DNA from: Bog-159 sp963785255
Lineage (GTDB): Bacteria; Acidobacteriota; Terriglobia; Bryobacterales; Bryobacteraceae
Length of the DNA stretch: 64,000 bases
NCBI GenBank assembly: GCA_963785255.1
Contig: CAWAUR010000009.1
Span: 372,001 to 436,000, forward strand
Direction of reading: 5' to 3'
This document shows, in pieces, positions 41,210 to 48,884 of the stretch (position 1 is its first letter; the number at the start of each line of letters is the position of its first letter). The notes below the pieces were generated by a model. It was given only the letters and a program-made list of their open reading frames with translations, searched no databases and was not told the DNA's origin. A program made the translations under genes and the position numbers.

Positions 41210-41686
41210 CTAACTCTCTAACCACCGACTGAACTCCTCTTGTAGCCGGCAGGGGCACCCCGGGTGGCTGCACTTGGTGTTGACGCCCGGCGGAAGAGAC
41301 ACAAGTGGTTCCTTAAAGAGAACCGTGACCACCACCATCGACACAATGGTTGCCGCTGCTAATCCCCCAAGAACAGCAATTAACTGACGCTGTTTGCTGG
41401 CTGCCCGGGTTCTGCGTTTGGCGGGTGGCGGCCTAATGCCACTTGGTTCAATGGTTGGAATATTTGGGGCGCCGGCGCGACTGGGCTTGGCTACTCTCGG
41501 CCTCATTGGGGGGGTACCGGTGCTCGCTGGAGAAGAAGGATTCAGGGAGTCGTCTGGGTCGGCAAGGCGTCGGATTGATTCGTCGCTGGTGAGGACGCTC
41601 CTACAGTAATAGCAAAAGAGAGAATTAGGATCGGCCGGGAGAACGGCTTGCTTTGAGCGGCATCTCGGGCAGGTCAACTCAATCAT
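41210..41686 (-). CDS. Zinc-ribbon membrane protein
   Basis: 158 residues from the ATG at 41686. An N-terminal zinc ribbon IELTCPRCRSKQAVLPADPN is followed by LFCYYC (CxxC pairs). A long Pro/Ser-rich linker, one membrane helix (LIAVLGGLAAATIVSMVVVT, about 110-130) and a short outer tail with cysteines (CSHPGCPCRLQEEF) complete it. It is a tail-anchored-type protein with the ribbon inside the cell, function unknown. An upstream frame extension to 41824 has a poor start. Base composition around it is less GC-rich than its neighbours, hinting at acquisition. Confidence 0.6.
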   Translation of the reverse strand: MIELTCPRCRSKQAVLPADPNSLFCYYCRSVLTSDESIRRLADPDDSLNPSSPASTGTPPMRPRVAKPSRAGAPNIPTIEPSGIRPPPAKRRTRAASKQRQLIAVLGGLAAATIVSMVVVTVLFKEPLVSLPPGVNTKCSHPGCPCRLQEEFSRWLES

Positions 41687-41864
41687 AGGCACCTGACGGT
41701 TCGTCCATGATCGTACTAGTGTATGCTGCACGACAAGGGTACTGCGAATCGCTCGTTGGCACGCAGTCCTGGACGGCGTTAGGCAACGGGCGGTTCTCTT
41801 GCAGAGGCAAGCTAACCACGCCATTAATGCGGATTGCCGCTTCCCGCCCGCCCCACGATCCGTC

Positions 41865-41870
41865 TATCCT
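41865..41870 (+). promoter_or_regulatory. Candidate -10 element of a leaderless message
   Basis: TATCCT ends six bases before the ATG at 41877 (gap AGAAGA). Confidence 0.35.
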
Positions 41871-41876
41871 AGAAGA

Positions 41877-43001
41877 ATGACACGCAGAGAATGGATCGCT
41901 CTCATCAGCACTGCCCCGCTGCTTAAAGCCGTGCCCGGCGCCGCCGCACCCGCTGCGCCCGTGGCCATCGCCAAGTGCGCTTCTTACGACGAGGATGTGA
42001 CCGCACGCCTGGCCACGCTATTCGATCAGATCGGCGGCTTGGATCGCATGGTGCGCGGCAAGACGGTCACCATCAAGCTGAATATGACGGGCAGTCCCGG
42101 GCTGCGCGTGGACGGGCGTCCGCCGGGCGTGACGCATTACGTGCATCCGAAACTGGTGGGCGCGACGGCGCATCTGCTGGGGCGCGCCGGCGCGCGGCGC
42201 ATCCGCTTCGTGGAGAGCGCCTGGGCCACCGGCGGTCCGCTGGAAGATTATCTGCTCGATTCCGGTTGGAACGTGCGCCAGTTGCTGGCCGCCGCGCCGG
42301 GCGTGGAGTTCGAAAACACCAACGCGCTGGGCAAGGGCAAGAGGTACGCGCGCTTCACGGTGCCGGGCGGGGGCTATCTTTTCCCGGCTTACGATTTGAA
42401 TCACGCTTACGAGGATACGGACGTTTTCGTCAGCATGGCCAAGCTGAAGAATCACGCGACTTGCGGTGTCACGCTTTCGATGAAGAATTGCTTTGGCAAT
42501 CTGCCCGCGTCCATCTATGGCGACGATGCGGGCGTGGACCAGCCCAACGAAGATCCCAAAACGGGGCGCGCCAAGACCATGCACGATGGGCAACGGCAGC
42601 CTTCCAAGTCGGCGCCCGCGGAGCTGGATGCTTCGTCCAGCCGCGAACCGGGATATCGCGTCCCGCATATCGTGGCGGACCTGGTGAAGGCGCGGCCCAT
42701 CGATTTGCAGATTATCGATGGCATCGAATCCATCGCGGGCGGCGAAGGACCGTGGATCAAGGGCATCCGCCGTGTGCAGCCGGGTGTGCTGCTGGCGGGA
42801 TTGAATCCGGTATCGACCGATGCGGTGGCTACGGCGGTGATGGGATACGATCCCCGTGGCGGGCGCGGCACGGCGCCGTTCCAGACTTGTGAGAATACGC
42901 TGCTCCTCGCCGAGCGGCATGGGGTGGGCTCGGCGGACCTCCGCAAAATCGATGTGCGCGGCGTGCCGATCGCGGGGGCGTTGTACCGTTATGAAGCATA
43001 A
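41877..43001 (+). CDS. DUF362 domain-containing protein with Tat-like signal
   Basis: 374 residues. The N-terminus MTRREWIALISTAPLLKAVP carries a twin-arginine and a hydrophobic stretch. A DUF362 domain follows, with KTVTIKLNMTGSPG, HPKLVGATAHLLGRAGARRI, FVSMAKLKNHATCGVTLSMK, NCFGNLPASIYG and IIDGIESIAGGEGPWIKGIR. DUF362 proteins are often linked to iron-sulphur chemistry; this one has the conserved KLKNH segment but no ferredoxin domain. It overlaps the next gene (gamma-glutamyltransferase) by 11 bases, so they are co-transcribed. The stop codon is immediately followed by a palindromic repeat that lies inside the next reading frame. Confidence 0.85.
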   Translation: MTRREWIALISTAPLLKAVPGAAAPAAPVAIAKCASYDEDVTARLATLFDQIGGLDRMVRGKTVTIKLNMTGSPGLRVDGRPPGVTHYVHPKLVGATAHLLGRAGARRIRFVESAWATGGPLEDYLLDSGWNVRQLLAAAPGVEFENTNALGKGKRYARFTVPGGGYLFPAYDLNHAYEDTDVFVSMAKLKNHATCGVTLSMKNCFGNLPASIYGDDAGVDQPNEDPKTGRAKTMHDGQRQPSKSAPAELDASSSREPGYRVPHIVADLVKARPIDLQIIDGIESIAGGEGPWIKGIRRVQPGVLLAGLNPVSTDAVATAVMGYDPRGGRGTAPFQTCENTLLLAERHGVGSADLRKIDVRGVPIAGALYRYEA

Positions 43002-44811
43002 GTGGGGCAGGCTCGTAGCCTGCGGCGGCCTCGTAGGCCGCCCTTCGCGCTTGGCTCTCGCACTCTTTTCCGCCGCGACCCTCTCCGCGCAATCCAAACT
43101 CACCATGTTTCCCCCCGTGCGCGGCATGCACGAGATGGTGGGGTCGTGCAATAACTTCGAAGTCGACGCGGGTATGCGCATCCTGGCCGAAGGCGGCAAC
43201 GCGGTGGATGCGGGCGTCGCGACGACGCTGGCAGCCGGCGTCACGGAGCTCGATCACTTCGGCCTGGGCGGCGAAATTCCGATTCTGATCAAGCTGGCCG
43301 GCAAGCCGGTGGTCGCCATCAGCGGCATCGGCACGGCTCCGGCGCGCGCCACGGTGGCTTTCTACGAATCACGGCCGCGCCAGTTGTGGGAGCAGCCGGG
43401 CCACATGCCGCCCATGCCCGCCGAAGGCATCTTGGCGTCGCCGGTGCCGGGTGTGATGGATGGATTGCTGCTGGCGCTGGAGCGCTATGGCACCCTGTCG
43501 TTCGCGCAAGTGGCCGGGCCAGCCATCGAATATACGGACGGCTTTCCGGTCACCGAAGTGATGTCGGATTGGATTCGCGGGTCGCAGCCGCTGTTGAATC
43601 TGTGGCCCACTTCGCGCGAATTCTTCCTGCCGGGCGGGCGGGCGCCGCGGCGCGGCGAGGTGTTCCGCGAGCCGGCTTTGGGCAAGACTCTGCGCGCGCT
43701 GGTGAATGCCGAGGCGGAGGCCAAGGGCAGCCGCGCCGAACGCCTGCAAGCGGTGCACGATTACTTCTACAAAGGCCCCATCGCGCGCGAGTACGACGGA
43801 TTTTCGAAGAACAACGGCGGCCTGATTTCTTACGAAGACATGGCCGGTTTCCATGCCGAGGCGGATACGCCACGCACGGGCACCTATCGCGGCTACGAGA
43901 TTTTCAAGCCGGGTTTCTGGTCGCAGGGGCCGGTGATGATCGAGATGCTGAACATGCTGGAGGGCTACGATCTGCGGGCCATGGGCCATAACACTCCGGC
44001 ATACATTCACACGCTGGTGGAAGTGATGAAGCTGGCGTTCGCCGATCGCGACCGTTATTATGGCGACCCGAAGTTTTCGAAAATTCCGGAAGCCACGCTG
44101 CTTTCGAAGGAGTATGCCACCGAACGGCGCAAGCTGATCGATCCGGACCACGCGTCGCTTGAGGAGCGTCCCGGCGCGTTCGGTGGGCCGCTGCAGATGC
44201 CGGTCTCGAACGAATCGACCGTGGCCGCGCGCGATACCACGTGCGTGAACGTGGTGGATCGCGAACGCAACATGTTTTCGGCTACGCCGTCGGGCGGATG
44301 GCTGCCTTCGGTGATCGCGGGCGATACGGGGCTGGCGATGAGCGAGCGTATGCAGACGTTCGTGCTGATCCCCGGGCATCCGAACCAGTTGGCGCCGGGG
44401 AAACGGCCGCGAGTGACGCTTAGTCCCATGATCGTGCTGAGGGATGGCAAACCCTTTCTGGCGCTCTCCACGCCGGGCGGCGATTTGCAAGATCAGACGC
44501 TGCTGCAGGTGTTTCTGAATATTGTGGAGTTCAACATGTCGCCGCAGGAGGCCATTGAAGCGCCGCGCTTCGATAGCGCGCACCTGTACACATCGTTTGA
44601 TTTCCACGAATTTCTAGCGGGGAAGCTGAACGTGGAAAAACGCATTCCGCAGGCGACCATCGAGAAGCTCACGGCCATGGGTCACCGCATCACGGTGGTG
44701 GGCGATTGGGCGAATCTATCGGCGCCCACCGCGATTAAGATCGACATGTACGATAGCGTGCTAACGGGCGGCGCCGATCCGCGCCGCAGCCGGTTTATCT
44801 ATGGAAGGTAG
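42991..44811 (+). CDS. Gamma-glutamyltransferase (Ntn hydrolase), N-terminus encoded by a repeat
   Basis: 606 residues from the ATG at 42991. The family core is clear: MRILAEGGNAVDAGVATTLA at the start, the autoprocessing site ESTVAARDTTCVNVVD with nucleophile Thr416, MFSATPSGGWLPSVIAGD and a C-terminal RFDSAHLYTSFDFH. GGT cleaves gamma-glutamyl bonds, for example in glutathione, in the periplasm. The signal peptide begins WGRLVACGGLVGRPSR, which is the translation of a family 1 palindromic repeat, then LALALFSAATLSAQ. An in-frame TTG at 43048 could start after the repeat. The TAG stop is itself formed by another repeat (GTAGGACAGG, 44808). Confidence 0.9.
   Translation: MKHKWGRLVACGGLVGRPSRLALALFSAATLSAQSKLTMFPPVRGMHEMVGSCNNFEVDAGMRILAEGGNAVDAGVATTLAAGVTELDHFGLGGEIPILIKLAGKPVVAISGIGTAPARATVAFYESRPRQLWEQPGHMPPMPAEGILASPVPGVMDGLLLALERYGTLSFAQVAGPAIEYTDGFPVTEVMSDWIRGSQPLLNLWPTSREFFLPGGRAPRRGEVFREPALGKTLRALVNAEAEAKGSRAERLQAVHDYFYKGPIAREYDGFSKNNGGLISYEDMAGFHAEADTPRTGTYRGYEIFKPGFWSQGPVMIEMLNMLEGYDLRAMGHNTPAYIHTLVEVMKLAFADRDRYYGDPKFSKIPEATLLSKEYATERRKLIDPDHASLEERPGAFGGPLQMPVSNESTVAARDTTCVNVVDRERNMFSATPSGGWLPSVIAGDTGLAMSERMQTFVLIPGHPNQLAPGKRPRVTLSPMIVLRDGKPFLALSTPGGDLQDQTLLQVFLNIVEFNMSPQEAIEAPRFDSAHLYTSFDFHEFLAGKLNVEKRIPQATIEKLTAMGHRITVVGDWANLSAPTAIKIDMYDSVLTGGADPRRSRFIYGR
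43002..43045. repeat. Palindromic repeat, family 1, in a signal-peptide coding region
   Basis: GTGGGGCAGGCTCGTAGCCT followed by GC, then GGCGGCCTCGTAGGCCGCC. It starts directly after the DUF362 stop (42999-43001) and is read in frame by the gamma-glutamyltransferase gene. Confidence 0.85.
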
Positions 44812-44831
44812 GACAGGCCTCCTGGCCTGTC
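44808..44831. repeat. Palindromic repeat module
   Basis: GTAGGACAGGCCTCCTGGCC followed by TGTC. Its first bases form the TAG stop of the gamma-glutamyltransferase gene. Confidence 0.85.
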
Positions 44832-44850
44832 GTTTTCTTAGAGGCAGCCA

Positions 44851-45117
44851 ATGACTATCACGATTGAACTCGCGCCTGAGCTTCAGGCCGAGCTCGCCCG
44901 CCAAGCTGCGACGCATGGAGTTGAGCTTGACGTGTATGCCGCCAGCCTACTTGAGGGTGCCGCCTATGGGCCCGTTGCACCTGACAAACCCCCTGCATCT
45001 GCGCCCGCTCCTGAGGTCATCGACGCGATAGAGCGGCTGAAGAGCTTTGGAAAAAGCAACGGACCCTCGCTCGGCGGCATGACGATTCGCCAATTACGCC
45101 ACGAGGCGCGCCCGTGA
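44851..45117 (+). CDS. Antitoxin-like protein (partner of a PIN toxin)
   Basis: 88 residues. MTITIELAPELQAELARQAA with HGVELDVYAASLLEGAAYG matches the small antitoxin-like proteins (E-L-PELEARL..A..GV) that precede PIN genes. The C-terminal tail TIRQLRHEARP is basic. The stop overlaps the GTG of the truncated PIN frame by four bases, the usual antitoxin-toxin layout. No intact toxin follows, so this is an orphan antitoxin. Confidence 0.7.
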   Translation: MTITIELAPELQAELARQAATHGVELDVYAASLLEGAAYGPVAPDKPPASAPAPEVIDAIERLKSFGKSNGPSLGGMTIRQLRHEARP

Positions 45118-45269
45118 ACCGCATTGTCATTGATGCTTCGGTGACTTTGTCGTGGTGCTTTAAGGATTCGGCAGCGGGCTATTTTCGTTTATGTTCAGGA
45201 TGGTCCGCTAGCCATTCGCCGGTGACCACGTTCCCCATCGATCCGGCCGAGAGGTCCTCCACGTACTGA
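45114..45269 (+). pseudogene. Truncated PIN (VapC-like) toxin
   Basis: GTG at 45114 encodes MNRIVIDASVTLSWCFKDSA, the first strand and first catalytic aspartate of a PIN domain. From about 45174 the frame reads unrelated sequence and stops at 45269. The break coincides with the 3' end of a minus-strand gene (45179), so the rest of the toxin was lost when that DNA arrived or by deletion. Confidence 0.75.
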
Positions 45270-45400
45270 CCGGGCCTGATCTGTTTCGCGATTTCGATCA
45301 ACGCCCCTTCGAACATCTTTCTGGGGTAACGAGTCTGTACGCGCTCTGGAGGGTCACCGTCTTTTATCTCCAACCGGTATTGGTCGGCCTTTTTATTCAT
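45179..45400 (-). CDS. Small hypothetical protein
   Basis: 73 residues with an excellent AGGAGGG ribosome site upstream of the ATG at 45400. The sequence MNKKADQYRLEIKDGDPPER, then VQTRYPRKMFEGALIEIAKQ, has no motif I recognise. Its 3' end lies where the PIN toxin homology breaks off, suggesting that this gene came in with an insertion. From 45401 to 45543 nothing else is seen. Confidence 0.5.
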   Translation of the reverse strand: MNKKADQYRLEIKDGDPPERVQTRYPRKMFEGALIEIAKQIRPGQYVEDLSAGSMGNVVTGEWLADHPEHKRK

Positions 45401-45543
45401 AGCTCGGACCCTCCTCTCTTTGCAACCGAAGCAGTCTTAATGTAAGAAGGCCCGGATCTTCTGGGCCAAGTCACGTTTCAGAGCAGCCCCCACCGGCGCT
45501 CTTGCGGACAAGACCACCGGCAGCCTGCTCCACGCGATGACGG

Positions 45544-46287
45544 CTACCGCACTACGTTCCTGGACCTGCCGTCCGGCCCAGTGATCAGGACGGCGCCGCC
45601 CTTGTCGTCGGCAGCGATTACCACGCTCCCCTTCTTGGGATCTGCTGTGCTCACAGTCACCACCGGCACGTTATCGTTCTTTACTCCAACTGCGGCCCGC
45701 ATGACCGAATTGGAGTCCCACATCGCCAGCCTGGGGCCTCGATCCGTTAGTTCCAGACCGGCCCGAGGTCGCGCCTGTTCGTCGTGGAGGGAAATGCTAG
45801 GTCCTTCACCCGTGACGTCCAAGACCGCCCGAGGCCGCCCTTGTTTGTCCGCAATTGTGACTGTGGCGCCCTCGTCCTTGACCTCCAAGATCGCCCCTGG
45901 CCGCCCCTGTTTGTCCGCAAGCTGAACGTACGAATTGTCGTTGTCGGCAACCCCAAACGACGCGCCGACCTGCCCATTGCTTCTGAAAACGACCACACCG
46001 TTGAGGCTGCCGATATCCGCGGTAGTGAGCGCAGCCCGAACGCGGTGCCGGGTGTCGTAGAGTGTCAATGCCGCCCCCGACCCCAATCCATCCAGTGTAG
46101 CGAGTTCCTGGCCTTGCGGTCCGCGCAGGATGAACTTCTCAGCCTCCAGAGTCCGCCTGGAAGGCGTCTGTCCAACCAGCAGGGATGTGGCGACCGCGAA
46201 GCCAACGCAGGCGATCACGGCCCGATTCTGCCTGCGGAGCTTCCGCTCCAGTTGCCCTATTCTCTCGCTTGTGCTCTGAACCGGCAT
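45544..46287 (-). CDS. Membrane-anchored repeat protein, beta-type
   Basis: 247 residues. A basic N-terminus and one membrane helix (about 23-41, VIACVGFAVATSLLVG) are followed by about seven repeats of roughly 23 residues. Each has the pattern ADKQGRPRAVLDVTGEGPSI (hydrophobic strand, D-x-x-G/A-R-P-R-A-x-L-x-V). This periodic arrangement suggests a stacked beta structure outside the membrane. Similar proteins occur in Acidobacteria and Planctomycetes without known function. The ribosome site is unremarkable and the gene stands alone. Confidence 0.65.
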   Translation of the reverse strand: MPVQSTSERIGQLERKLRRQNRAVIACVGFAVATSLLVGQTPSRRTLEAEKFILRGPQGQELATLDGLGSGAALTLYDTRHRVRAALTTADIGSLNGVVVFRSNGQVGASFGVADNDNSYVQLADKQGRPGAILEVKDEGATVTIADKQGRPRAVLDVTGEGPSISLHDEQARPRAGLELTDRGPRLAMWDSNSVMRAAVGVKNDNVPVVTVSTADPKKGSVVIAADDKGGAVLITGPDGRSRNVVR

Positions 46288-46446
46288 AGCTTTCTCCTGT
46301 CTTCGTGGTTCAACCCAGTTTAAGGCGTACCCGCACAGTTCCTCGCCCCACGTCTAGCGTGATTCGCCGGGCCGCATCGGTCACAGTTTGCGAAACAGAC
46401 ATCTGAAGCACGCCAACCACGCGCGATTCGAGCGGATTCCGAGAGT

Positions 46447-46472
46447 GTTTCAAAGCTTACCCCCTGTGAAAC
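46447..46472. promoter_or_regulatory. 26-base motif with GTTTCA/TGAAAC ends
   Basis: GTTTCAAAGCTTACCCCCTG with TGAAAC overlaps the stop of a small minus-strand gene. The same 26-base pattern (GTTTCAAAxCTTAxCC-TGAAAC) recurs at 51748-51773, where it lies just upstream of a plus-strand gene. The inverted GTTTCA/TGAAAC ends suggest a protein-binding site or element ends. Confidence 0.4.
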
Positions 46473-46651
46473 GCGTAATTGAGAAGGGAAAAAATCAACT
46501 CAACCAAAACAAAAACGGTGATGGCCGCTTCCATCGTTATTGACCACGTTTCCCTGCGTTCCGCGCGGTCATATTGCTCTGTAAGCCACTCCGCAGCGGC
46601 CATTCGGTATTGCGCATTCTCGTACAGGGTCTTCAACGGCTCTGTCGTCAT
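46457..46651 (-). CDS. Small membrane protein
   Basis: 64 residues from the ATG at 46651. It has TEPLKTLYENAQYRMAAAEW, WLTEQYDRAERRETW and a C-terminal membrane helix VFVLVELIFSLLNYAFHRG. The tail-anchored layout, with a helical hairpin before the membrane, recalls the C-terminus of RMD1/DUF155-type proteins, so it could be a fragment of one. No strong ribosome site is present, and I am unsure that it is expressed. Confidence 0.4.
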   Translation of the reverse strand: MTTEPLKTLYENAQYRMAAAEWLTEQYDRAERRETWSITMEAAITVFVLVELIFSLLNYAFHRG

Positions 46652-46767
46652 AGGCCCCGAAAGGCCACTATAGAGGACGGCGCTGACGGGTAGCACGCAA
46701 CAAAATGCGCGGCAAGGGAAGGACGATGGCACCCTCGTGATCGCTTGCTCCCTGCGAATGATGGGAA

Positions 46768-46773
46768 AATAAT
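46768..46773 (+). promoter_or_regulatory. Candidate -10 element of a leaderless message
   Basis: AATAAT ends six bases before the ATG at 46780, with TTGCTC at 46745-46750 (17-base spacing) as a plausible -35. Confidence 0.4.
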
Positions 46774-46779
46774 GGGACG

Positions 46780-47631
46780 ATGACGCCCACCGCCCCGACG
46801 ATCTACAAACAACACCGCCTCGAATCGTGGGACGATTTTCTGCGGATCATCACGGGCTCGCCGTATTCCAACTGGGCGTTTCGCGGGCATCGCAAGGAAG
46901 CCTGGCCGCTGGCCAGCGCGCTCTCGCGCTACTTCCATAATTTTCACATCGACCGGCGCGCTTGGCCGCAGCAGGAAGGACGCATCCTGCGCGTGTTCAA
47001 GCGCAAGGCGCATCAATTTTTGGCGCAGCCACCCGATCCCGACGACGATTTTCAATGGCTGGCGCTGATGCAGCATCACGGCGCGCCTACGCGTCTGCTC
47101 GATTTCACCTGGTCGCCGTACGTGGCGGCCTTCTTCGCGCTGGAGCGCGCCACCGGCGACGCGGCCGTATGGGCGCTCAACCCCGCGAATATCAGCGCGG
47201 GCGGCATCCGGCGTTCGCCCAAATCGCGCAAGGCCGCCATCACCACGCGCTCCATGGACCCGCGCCACAAAGGCAATTTCGCGCGCTATTTCCTGAAGGG
47301 CGACCGCGAATTCATCTGGCTGGGCGAGCCCGATACCATGAATCGCCGCCTGATTGCGCAGTCCGGCACTTTCGCGCTGCCGGGCGTGCTCGACAAGCCC
47401 ATGGAAGAGATCGTGCACCAATACCGCGATCCGAAGAATATGATGGCGAAGTTCGTCCTGCCCGCCGGCAAGGTGCGCGAAACCGGCTTGCGAGAGTTAT
47501 ACCGCATGAACATCACTTATGCCACGCTGTTTCCCGATCTGGATGGCCTGGCGCGCTCGCTGGCCTACGAGTTGGAGTTCCACTGGGCTTACAATCCGCG
47601 CACCATGGAATCATTCCACACGGACGAATGA
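46780..47631 (+). CDS. FRG domain-containing protein
   Basis: 283 residues. The FRG signature is visible near the start as SPYSNWAFRGHRKEAWPLAS, followed by LMQHHGAPTRLLDFTWSPYV and AAFFALERATGDAAVWALNP, the other two conserved blocks (QHHGxPTRLLDWT, ALxFAL). FRG proteins are predicted enzymes (ADP-ribosyltransferase-like folds have been suggested) and often sit near defence or stress genes. Here the gene overlaps an ATP-grasp ligase gene by four bases, suggesting a two-protein pathway. The start was chosen at the ATG after a -10-like hexamer. Confidence 0.88.
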   Translation: MTPTAPTIYKQHRLESWDDFLRIITGSPYSNWAFRGHRKEAWPLASALSRYFHNFHIDRRAWPQQEGRILRVFKRKAHQFLAQPPDPDDDFQWLALMQHHGAPTRLLDFTWSPYVAAFFALERATGDAAVWALNPANISAGGIRRSPKSRKAAITTRSMDPRHKGNFARYFLKGDREFIWLGEPDTMNRRLIAQSGTFALPGVLDKPMEEIVHQYRDPKNMMAKFVLPAGKVRETGLRELYRMNITYATLFPDLDGLARSLAYELEFHWAYNPRTMESFHTDE

Positions 47632-48851
47632 CGATGCCGCGGCTGTTACTCTTCGCGGCCACCACCGGCTACCAGATCCGCGTGTTCGCGGAGGCGGCGC
47701 AGCGGCTTGGTGTGGATCTCACGCTCGCCACGGATCGCTGCCACGTACTCGAAGATCCGTGGGGCGATCGCGCCATTCCGGTACGCTTCGGCGACGTGGC
47801 GGGGTCGCTCGAAGCCTTACGCGCACGGCAGTTCGATGCGGTCGCGGCAGTGGGCGACGAGCCTGCCGTACTGGCGGCGGAAGCGGCAGCCGCCTTCGGG
47901 ATTCCCTTTCATCCACCGGCGGCCGTGCGCGCCTGCCACGATAAATACGCCGCCCGCGAATTGTTTCAAGCGGCCGGATTGCCGGTGCCCGCATTCTTCC
48001 GCGTACCGCTCGCCGATCCGCCCGAAGCAGCCGCGCGCCGTGCGCCTTACCCCTGCGTATTGAAGCCGCTTATTCTGTCCGGCAGCCGTGGCGTGATCCG
48101 CGCTAATAACGCGGATGAATTCGCGGCCGCGTTCGCGCGCATCAAGGCGCTGTTGCGGAACTCGGCCGGCGAACATCTGCAAGTGGAATCCTATATCCCG
48201 GGCTGCGAATTCGCGGTGGAAGGCATTGTCACGCGCGGCGCGGTGCGCGTGCTGGCTATCTTCGATAAGCCCGACCCGCTGGAAGGTCCGTTCTTCGAAG
48301 AGACGATTTACGCGACGCCCTCGCGCGAGAGCGGTGCCGCGCAATCCGCCATGTGCGAGTCGGTCGAGCGGGCCGTTCGCGCGCTGGGCTTATATCACGG
48401 CCCCTTCCACGCCGAGCTGCGCTTCAATGAGCACGGCGTGTGGATGCTGGAAGTAGCCGCGCGGCCGATCGGCGGCCTGTGCTCAAAGGCGCTGCGTTTC
48501 GGCGACGGCATGCCGCTTGAGGAACTGTTGCTGCGGCACGCGATCGGCGAAAACATCGCCGCGCTGCGGCTGACCGATGGCGCCTCCGGCGTGATGATGA
48601 TCCCGATTCCGCGAGGCGGCGTGTATGAAGATGCCGCGGGCATGGAGGACGCGCGCGCGGTGGAAGGTGTGGACGATGTCATCATCACCGCGAAGCAGGG
48701 TCAAATGCTATTGCCGCTGCCGGAAGGCGGATCGTATCTGGGGTTCATCTTCGCCCGCGGCGTAGATCCGGCGGAAGTGGAACAGTCGCTGCGGCGCGCG
48801 CATGCGAAACTGAGTTTCCGAATCGCTATGTCGCTGCCGACGTTACGATAA
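47628..48851 (+). CDS. ATP-grasp domain ligase
   Basis: 407 residues from the ATG at 47628 (ATGA overlap with the FRG gene); another in-frame ATG follows at 47634. The N-terminal Rossmann-like domain (PRLLLFAATTGYQIRVFAEA) is followed by an ATP-grasp fold: CHDKYAARELFQAAGLPVPA, PYPCVLKPLILSGSRGVIRA, VESYIPGCEFAVEGIVTRGA, and HAELRFNEHGVWMLEVAARP with the metal-binding Glu/Asn. GLCSKALRFGDGMPLEELLL is the usual C-terminal end. This group joins a carboxylate to an amine, thiol or imino group using ATP, as in PurK and L-amino-acid ligases. The substrates cannot be predicted. Confidence 0.85.
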   Translation: MTMPRLLLFAATTGYQIRVFAEAAQRLGVDLTLATDRCHVLEDPWGDRAIPVRFGDVAGSLEALRARQFDAVAAVGDEPAVLAAEAAAAFGIPFHPPAAVRACHDKYAARELFQAAGLPVPAFFRVPLADPPEAAARRAPYPCVLKPLILSGSRGVIRANNADEFAAAFARIKALLRNSAGEHLQVESYIPGCEFAVEGIVTRGAVRVLAIFDKPDPLEGPFFEETIYATPSRESGAAQSAMCESVERAVRALGLYHGPFHAELRFNEHGVWMLEVAARPIGGLCSKALRFGDGMPLEELLLRHAIGENIAALRLTDGASGVMMIPIPRGGVYEDAAGMEDARAVEGVDDVIITAKQGQMLLPLPEGGSYLGFIFARGVDPAEVEQSLRRAHAKLSFRIAMSLPTLR

Positions 48852-48872
48852 GTGACCCTGCTGTGGTTGCTG

Positions 48873-48878
48873 TATAAT
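48873..48878 (+). promoter_or_regulatory. Consensus -10 element of a leaderless message
   Basis: TATAAT, a perfect -10, ends six bases before the ATG at 48885, placing the start of transcription at the ATG. An alternative ATG at 48881 is in another frame. Confidence 0.5.
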
Positions 48879-48884
48879 TCATGC

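Noticed and set aside
40837..41273. Small membrane protein on the minus strand
   Set aside because: A hydrophobic stretch is present, but it has no ribosome site and overlaps a better-supported gene.
42018..43244. Long minus-strand open frame (408 codons) opposite the DUF362 gene
   Set aside because: Antisense shadow; it crosses a repeat and two real gene ends and has no recognisable domain.
43369..44607. Long minus-strand open frame (412 codons) opposite the gamma-glutamyltransferase gene
   Set aside because: High-GC antisense shadow of a well-supported gene; its translation is rich in Arg/His with no motif and no ribosome site.
46648..47421. Minus-strand open frame (257 codons) opposite the FRG gene
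   Set aside because: Antisense shadow; the plus strand has all three FRG motif blocks.
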